From: Cinclus cinclus
Lineage: Eukaryota; Chordata; Aves; Passeriformes; Cinclidae
Assembly (NCBI RefSeq): GCF_963662255.1
Contig: NC_085072.1
Span: 6,597,001 to 6,661,000, forward strand
Direction: 5' to 3'
Length of the DNA: 64,000 bases
Shown: one piece after another, positions 51,946 to 64,000 of the stretch
How the letters are laid out: the number at the start of each line of letters is the position of its first letter
Numbering within the stretch: position 1 is the first letter of the stretch
Position numbers and translations under genes: made by a program
The notes under the pieces: generated by a model
Told to the model about the DNA's origin: nothing
Databases searched by the model: none
What the model saw: the letters and a program-made list of their open reading frames with translations, nothing else

Positions 51946-54550
51946 AATGCATGTTCATGGCTCCGGGCGCAATCATTCACACACATCCCCTTTGCGTGTT
52001 TACACACACCTGTGGGCGTTCATAACCCTTCCACACATCTTGCACAAGCATTCACACCTTCACAGTTTTGCATGCCCCATGCATAGATGCTTTCATAAGT
52101 GCGCCTGCAACCTTGCCTCTGCATTTCCATGCTTGCACTGACACAGCCCGTGCACTTGCAATCGGCCTTGCACACTGACGCCCAGCCGTGCACGCACACG
52201 CGTGCACAGACACACCCGGCACCTCTCGCCCTGCCCCTGCACACCTGTGCGCATCCGTGGGTGCAGGGCGTGCCTGGCTGCGGGCGCTCAGCGGTCCCCG
52301 CTGGACCAGTCTCGGGGCGGTGGCTCGGTGTTGCCCCAGCAGGATCGCGATCATCGCAGCGTCTCCACGATCGCAGCAGGGCTTGGCTGCCCTCCCTCGG
52401 GCAGTGCTGGGCTGAACGCCCAAGGACTGGGAGGAGAGGCGGCTGATCCAGGTGCCCCCTCTGGGTGCTGCCCACCTTATGTGATGGTTTGGGAGCAGAG
52501 CGGGTGCCCCGGGGTGTGTTGTGGTTGAGTGCAACCCTGGGGTCCCCGATCTCCTGTTCTCTGGGGATCTTGCAAGGTGTGAGTGGGCTGGACCCCACAC
52601 CCTTTGTCCATGGGTGCAGGGCAGAGCCAGGACCCCTGTCCCAGACCAAGGGGACAGGATCCAGCACTCGGAGGCTATCCCCAGCAGCCTTTGGTTTCCA
52701 AATCCTGACTTTCCTCCCATCCCCCCTGGTGCACATGAGTAGTGATGGGGACAAACCCCCCAGGTGATGAGGACGGACCCAGACACACATCCAGGTCTCC
52801 TCAGCTGCTGGAAGCTTTGAGATCAGATAGCTAGTACCTCAGCTGGGTAGTGGTTAAATGCAGCAGATCCTGGTTTATTCCAAGAAGGACGTGAGGGTTG
52901 TAGGGGACCTCAAGCACACTGCTCCAGCCCCCCAGTGTCAGGTTTCAGGGTTGGCTGATGCTGATGCTGATGTTTGTGGCTGTGACAGCCCCTCAGTGGG
53001 GTGGGGAGGTGGCTGTGGCCAAGCCATTGGGTGGCAAAGCTGCAGTCTTGCAGCAGGGACCTCGTCTGGGTGGGAGTCACATAATCGCCTCATTTTGTTT
53101 TGTGAAGGACTGCCTCTGCCTTAAGGGGGGGCCCGCCCAGACCCCCACACTGCATTCCCTCCAGAGCAGTGGTGCAGGAGGAAGGTGTCCAGGTTAGGAG
53201 CAACATTCTGGGTAATTCAGTGCTTGATGCGCCTGTGGGGTGGCCGGAGACACATAGCAGTGTCAGTTTGAGGCAGCAACACCCCCAGGTCTCTCTGGCT
53301 GATATTTTTTTTGAGGTGAGAGCACTCCTTTTTGAGTTCTGCAGGATGGGCAGAGAAGCACCCGGCCCCCGGGGACTATGTTCTGGCCAAGAGGCTTCTT
53401 GAGGGTGAGGAGGAAAGAAGAGATGCAAAGAAGGGGGTGCACTCAAGCCACAGCTCACCTGCCCCTGGAAACTCCTTTCTGGGTTATCTGTGATCCTGCT
53501 TGTCTCTTTGCTTCCCCCACTGGAGAGCCTGGTCTTCTTTACCCCACTGGCACTATGCATTCCCTGGCATTCTTTCCTGCTCTGGTCTTCTGCAAGCTGC
53601 TTTCTGATGGGATTGTGGAGGCACCTTGGGGCTGGAGCTGGAGGCTGTGGAGACCCTTTGCGGTTGGAGCTGGGTTGTGGGAGTACTTTGTACCAGGTTT
53701 GCCTGCAGGAGTCAAAGCCACATTTGCAAGATGATGGCTGTCCCCAACCTTGGTGGGTGCTCAGACCCAGCTGGGCTGGGGAGGGGGTGCTGAGCAGGGC
53801 TCTGCTGCAGCCCTGGCTGTGACCTGAACACCTTCCCTGGCCCCATGGAGAAGGAGAGCTGGCCAGGGGAGCCCTGGGGGGTTGGGACCTGTGACACCAG
53901 TGACATGCAAGTTGACCCAGTGACCTGCACACTGAACCCGCCACTGCTGCATAGAGCCGGCTCTTCCCTGCTTCAATCCATCCTCAAAATGTGCCCTACC
54001 AAAGTCCCCTGGGGGCTGGAAGAAGAGCAGTGTGCTGCTGCTCTTCTGTTCCCAGACTTGGAAGCTCCCCTGGGGCTGGGACCAGCACTGGGTCCCTGTG
54101 GTGAGAATACCTGGGGTCCCTGCCTAAGAAAAGGAGGAGATGGGAGGGCTGGATTTGTCCAAAGTGACCTCATTCTTCTCTCCTGGGGATGTAAACCCCT
54201 CCCCTCATCCCAAGGGGCCTTGCCAGGGGAATGTCCTCCCTGGAGTGTCCCCATTGTCCTCGGGGGGCTTGGAGCTGGCACCATCATTGATGCAATGCTG
54301 GGTGATGCTCCCAGTGGCTTTGGAGATGTCAAGGGCCAGGAAACCCAGGGGCCAGCTGGGCTTCCCACGGCTTGTGAGGGATCCAGGTGACCTCCACAGA
54401 CATTGGGTCTGTGCCCCTCTAGCAGAGGAGGAGGTGTCCTTGTGCAGCCCTGCTGCCCACAAAGGCTGTCCTGGGGACACTGGGGAGGAGTGGGGGCAGC
54501 AGGGGTCTGTGTGACCGGTGACCTGTGTTTCAGGGAGCCCCTGACCCACC

Positions 54551-59849
<5,299 letters not shown>

Positions 59850-62333
59850 CTCTGCTGACCAGCGCAGCACTGTGGACAGTTGACCCAGAGCTACTGATAC
59901 CTCAGTTCTGCAACCTCCCTTTTGGTTTTTGTTCTAAGCTGAAATGTCCTTTAATGCCTCTGGAAGGGTATCCAGGCAGTCCAAATAGCTTCCAGGGGAA
60001 GAGGTAAAAGACATGGATGGTTCTTTTTGTTCTTCAGCATCGCTCCCTTCTGCTGCATGTCCCATTGCCTCTGTTTGCCATCCCTTCCCAGTGCAAAGCT
60101 ACTGGCACACCTGGGACCTTCCCCAGCAGCTGTGTCACCAGCCTGCAGTACTGCTGCCACCATCCTGCCCTTGGGATCATGTGGGAAACTGTGGAACGTT
60201 GCATGGAGGTGATACTGGAGCCTGATGGTGCGAGATGACCAGACCCACTGTGCTTGGTTGGGGCATGACCAGCAGTGAGGCAGAAAATTGGTGCAGAAGA
60301 CCCTCTGAAGAGACCCACATGCCTCCCCCTGGCTCTCCCCAAGGAAGGCTAAATGCCCCTGGCCAGCTCCAGGTTTGGAGGCTGAGGAGAGGCTTGCAGG
60401 GGCCATGGATCCTGCTGTGGTGGTGGGGTGCCAAGCCCTCAGTGTTGCAGCAGGAACTGTGGAGGCCAGTCTAGGCACAGGGAACCTCAGGAGGGCTACT
60501 CCAAGGAGGCACAGTGTGAAATGTGGATGCACCAGCAGCACTGTGTGGATCACCACCACCACCACCAGCACCAACACCTCTGTTTTGTCCCCAGAGGGGC
60601 AGCGCTGGGTGATTTGCATCTGTGTCCCACCATGCTTGGCAAATCCCATAGATCAAAATGCTTCCACAAGGAGGTTTACAATGAGAGGTGTCCAGATGTG
60701 ATGGGGGCAGCCCCCTGGAGCTGCACAATGTGTCTCCCCAGGGACTGTCCATTGCATGTCCCAGAGCTCAGCCACACTGTGGGCACCCCCAGCCTCAGGG
60801 CAGCTGGGGGGCCATGGGGAGTGCCAGCCCCACCACCTGCTGTGGGTGGTGATGGCAAGAGCAAGCCTGGGTCCAACAAGGGACCAAAGCCCCTGACCCC
60901 CATGAGCTGCTACTCCCCACCAGGCCATTGGCTGTTGAGCCCACCCTGTCCTGCACCCCTCGGGGGTATAAGCCATATCCATGACCCTGACAGTGGCTAA
61001 GAGCTTCTCTAGGCTACTTTTCCCACTGTCCCAGAAAAGCCCCTGAGTCAGAAAGCTAACAGAGTTCTCTGCAGCTAGGAGAGGGTCCAGCAGCCCTGCC
61101 AAGTTCAGTCCAGTCTGTATTGGAGCCCTGATGTTAGCTCATGTCCCTGTCCCAGCTCCAGCTCCACAGCAGCCTCACACTTTAGCTTCCAGCTCCCTTT
61201 GGTTTCCCTGGACTCAGTGCTGGAGGTTCCAGCACTGCAGCAATGAAGGGCTGAGCCCCAGGGGTGTGCTGGCACTGGGGATGCTGCTCAGGGGGTTCAA
61301 CACCTGGGATCAAGGTGCAGGGTGTCTTGGGTCCAGGGACAAAGTGCCAAAACTGAGCTCATCCCAGTGCTGTTGGATGCTTTAGCATGCAAACATTTCC
61401 CACAGCTCTGACTTCCCAAAGGGCATCCTGGTCCTCTCCAGAGGTGGGGAGATCATGGCAACCTTGAGGGCAGCCACTGGTTTTGAAACTTGAGTTGGGG
61501 TGTTCAAATGGACATGGGGACCAGCCCCTGTCCCTGGAGGATTGTGCAGCTCTGGTCCCCAGGTCCCCCAGGGCAGGACATCTCCATCCGTGGGAGGTTT
61601 GGGGCTCGGATGGCCAAGCTGCAGTGTGGGAAGGGGATGTTGGACAGGGACCTCTAATGACCACCACCACCACCACTGCACTTGGCCTATGCCCTGATGA
61701 AGGTTGGCACTGGGGCCATGCTGGGTCTACAGGGGTCATCCAGCCAGTGGTCTCTCAGGGCCATCTCCAGCTTTAAATTAGTCCCTTTTCCTAATGGATG
61801 TGTCGGTGTCAACAGATTGGGTCCTGTCCTGCCCCTGTAGCCAAAGGGAGAAGCCTTGGGATGCTTTTAATAATGGGGAGCTGGAGAGTGGGGGGGCGAT
61901 GCCCCATGGTCAGGAGCACTGGTAGGACTCTGTCTCATTTTGGGGTCCATCCAGGAACCGGAAGGGGGGTGTGTGGGGGCGTTTGCCTTACATGGAATAA
62001 GTTAAAAGAGGAGGAATTAGAAAAAGCACTGAAATCCTACTGTTTGCAGACAGTGACTGTGCATGGCCCCGCAGCATTCCCGGGAAAGCAGGTGGAGGTG
62101 TGCACATCTGCACATCACATTGCACATCTGCACACCTGCACATCACACCTGCACACACCAGATGCACCCCCCTCCTGGGCGCTCCTCTCTGCCCCACCAC
62201 TCCCCACCCCCAGCCCCGCCGCACGGACCTTGCCTCGCCAGGAGTGGAGATCCCACCTGGCTGCTTTCCATTTAGACTCTTTAAGCCTTGGGGGAGGGGA
62301 AAGACTGTGACTTTAATACATTATTTATTTTTT

Positions 62334-62339
62334 AATAAA
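62334..62339 (+). terminator. Candidate SYT2 polyadenylation signal AATAAA
   Basis: A hexamer in an AT-rich tract (ttatttattttttaataaaa). The sequence after it is A/C-rich rather than G/T-rich, so it may be a minor site. Confidence 0.4.
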
Positions 62340-63483
62340 AAAGGGAAAACCAACCAACATACTGAAGCCATCTGCGCTGCCTCTGCCCCCCCCCCCCTTA
62401 TCTGTGTGTAGGTAAATGATATGGAGAGATAGCTGTATATACCACGAGCAGTGCATGTGACGCAGCCACGTAGCAGTAGCAGCATGGCCCCAGCCCAGCG
62501 GCGCTGCCACCGCCCCGTCCCCAGCTCCGGCCTCCCGCCAGGGAGGAGGCGGCGACGACCAAAACTCATCGCTCGAGAGCTCTCCACCGCCCTGATTATC
62601 ACACCCCCCCCCCCCCCCCCCCGAAATTAAATGAAATTCCTCAATTAAATCGTATTAAAGAAGAAAATAATGCCAAGAAGCAAAGCATGCCAAGCCCGGC
62701 CCGCCAGCGGAGGTGAGCTGTCACCGATGCGGCCGTGGCGTCCATGTGTGTCGTGTTCCTGTGTCTTGTCGCGTTTGTCCCATGGCCGGGTAGCAGCAAC
62801 ATCGTAGCTTCGGTGTCCTGTGTCGCGTTGTTGCATTTTACCGTCAGAGCAACTTTAGAAGCCATATTAGAGCACGGTGCACCGGGACCCCACGGGGACA
62901 GGCCCACGGTGAGCCGTGACCTCCTTCCCCCGTGTGTCCACGTCCCCCCTGGTTTCGCGGGGCTCAGGCTGCCAGGAGCCGCAGCGGCCACCGCCTCGGA
63001 TGCCGCTGGCACACCGGGCGAGGGGACGGGACAACGCTGGGCACAGATGTCGGGGCCGACCTGCCGGTGATGAAAAGGCTTTTTGGAGCAATTTGGGTTG
63101 TTACTGACATGTCCAGTCGGTGGTTTCTGTCTTGGGGATGAGAGCTGGCACTTCCCTCTCCTGGAGGCACCGCGGAGCAAACCCGGCTGCGCAACGGAGA
63201 TGCTCCCAGGGTTAAAAAAGGAAATGAAGCCACGAGTCTTGGCAACAGGATCGGGTTCCTTTTCGTTTTTTCTCCCGATCTGGGCGGGAGGAGCCACGTC
63301 CTTTGGGAGTCGCAGGTTCGGCCATTCCTGGCCCCGCAGTGCCGGCCCCTCTCTGCCCCATCCCAGCCCCGCAGCGCTCGGCTCCGTCGGAAGCTGCTTT
63401 TAATGCCCTTTTCCCTCGTGTGGACTCTGTCTTTGCGTCTCTGATCGTTTGATGGTTTTTTTTGTAATGATTTCCATCTCCTT

Positions 63484-63489
63484 ATTAAA
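63484..63489 (+). terminator. Candidate distal SYT2 polyadenylation signal ATTAAA
   Basis: The common variant hexamer follows T-rich upstream sequence (ggttttttttgtaatgattt) and precedes G/T-rich sequence (ggttcccttctggtcttgat). A CR1 copy starts about 150 nt later. Confidence 0.55.
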
Positions 63490-63645
63490 GAAACGAGCTG
63501 AAAGGAGCTGGTTCCCTTCTGGTCTTGATGCTGGGGCACACGGGCCATCCGCGGTGAGGGGCAGGACCCAGGGCAGTGAGCCCAGGGATGATGGAGGGAT
63601 GGAGGTGTGGGTGGAGCCTCACAAGGGCCCAGGTCCCCCAAAACA

Positions 63646-64000
63646 CAGAATCATGAAATCACTTATGATGGAAAGGCCCCTTAAGATCATGGCGTTCAAC
63701 TGTTAACCCAGCATTGCCATGTTTACCACTAAACCATGTCCAGTTGTCACATTCATGCACCATTTGAACATTTCCGGGGACTTCGCCGCTGCCCTGGGCA
63801 GCTGTGCCACAGCCTGACAACCTTTTCAGGGAAGAACTTTTCCCCAATATCCAAACCTAAATGTTTCGTGGCACAACGTGAGGCCATTTCCTCTTGTCCC
63901 ATCCCTTGTTCCCAGGGAGCAGACCCCCATCCCTCCTGTCAGGGAATTGTGCAGAGCCAGAAGGTTCCCCCTGAGCCTCCTTTTCTCCAGGCTGAGACCC
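63646..64000 (-). mobile_element. CR1 LINE 3' fragment, runs off the window
   Basis: The + strand begins acagaatcatgaaatcactt, then gatggaaaggccccttaaga, the cctgacaaccttttcaggga and ttccccaatatccaaaccta blocks, and the tctccaggctgagaccc region at the window edge. Antisense CR1. Confidence 0.92.

Larger units (their letters stand above)
40009..54533 (+). other. Probable SYT2 intron 1 (or intergenic), regulatory-looking
   Basis: No coding exon was found. AT-rich islands with homeodomain-type TAAT/ATTA motifs stand out against a GC-rich background at 42530-42720, 46440-46480, 47400-47480, 48130-48180, 49690-49800 and 50650-50760. There are also a poly-T/GT-rich tract (43228-43290), a GC-rich block (49.9-50.26 kb) and the 41-bp minisatellite (51.04-51.95 kb). 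The remainder is featureless. Confidence 0.6.
59850..63510 (+). other. SYT2: SYT2 3' UTR (probable extent)
   Basis: Sequence after TAG has no splice-like structure or other gene up to an ATTAAA at 63484. It contains CAC triplet runs (60550 and 61660), a CA-rich stretch (62095-62165), C runs of 12 (62386-62397) and 19 (62604-62622), and an AT-rich, conserved-looking patch at 62400-62470 with TGTATATA. Mammalian SYT2 also has a long 3' UTR. The exact end is inferred. Confidence 0.55.

Noticed and set aside
51115..52007. Minus-strand Cys/Val-rich open frames up to 245 codons
   Set aside because: They are the 41-bp minisatellite read in three frames; the Cys periodicity comes from the DNA repeat.
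52020..52790. Minus-strand open frames of 244-256 codons
   Set aside because: Overlapping frames on the same strand without domain similarity, in GC-rich intronic DNA.

Overview
This is a vertebrate nuclear locus, almost certainly from a bird. Short GC-rich introns, CpG-island promoters and several truncated CR1 LINE 3' ends (the dominant avian retroposon) point to a gene-dense avian microchromosome. There is no bacterial, phage or CRISPR content. Two neuronal genes, both on the + strand, account for all the convincing protein coding.

(1) NAV1 (neuron navigator 1). Twenty-nine coding exons can be placed base by base between 6419 and 33766, all with GT..AG borders and matching phases. They encode the C-terminal 1,620 residues; the first part of the protein (roughly 250 residues by comparison with mammals) must lie upstream of the window. 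In order the exons give a Ser/Arg/Lys-rich microtubule-associated region with an SxIP motif, a first coiled coil, a Lys/Ser linker with a 9-nt microexon, a second coiled coil, and the AAA+ ATPase-like domain with Walker A and B motifs. A CpG island inside the intron before exon 3 (18.6-19.5 kb) holds an ATG-containing candidate first exon whose donor phase fits exon 3, so a shorter NAV1 isoform of about 1,480 residues is plausible. The 3' UTR runs to about 37.16 kb.

(2) SYT2 (synaptotagmin 2). Eight coding exons between 54551 and 59849 give a complete 418-residue protein: glycosylated lumenal N-terminus, one membrane segment, Cys/Lys-rich juxtamembrane stretch, C2A and C2B. The first coding exon carries only 17 nt of 5' UTR after a splice acceptor, so the promoter lies upstream. 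The best candidate is the CpG island at 39.6-40.6 kb, which ends in a perfect GTAAGT donor; a second GC-rich block at about 50 kb is an alternative. The 3' UTR probably reaches about 63.5 kb.

Layout: 1-6418 NAV1 intron; 6419-33766 NAV1 coding exons and introns; 33767-37160 NAV1 3' UTR; 37.2-39.6 kb intergenic with a CR1 copy; 39.6-40.6 kb CpG island; 40.0-54.5 kb probable SYT2 intron 1 with several AT-rich, homeodomain-motif-rich islands that look like conserved non-coding elements and a 41-bp minisatellite; 54.5-59.8 kb SYT2 coding; 59.85-63.5 kb SYT2 3' UTR; 63.65 kb to the end, a further CR1. Two minisatellites (17-bp at 12.7-13.5 kb, 41-bp at 51.0-51.9 kb) create long but spurious open frames. 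The most interesting signals are regulatory: NAV1 microexons, two successive stop-free frame-preserving NAV1 introns, NAGNAG-type acceptors in both genes, a nested higher-order minisatellite, and Pumilio-type motifs in both 3' UTRs. I found no evidence of a new enzymatic or defence system.
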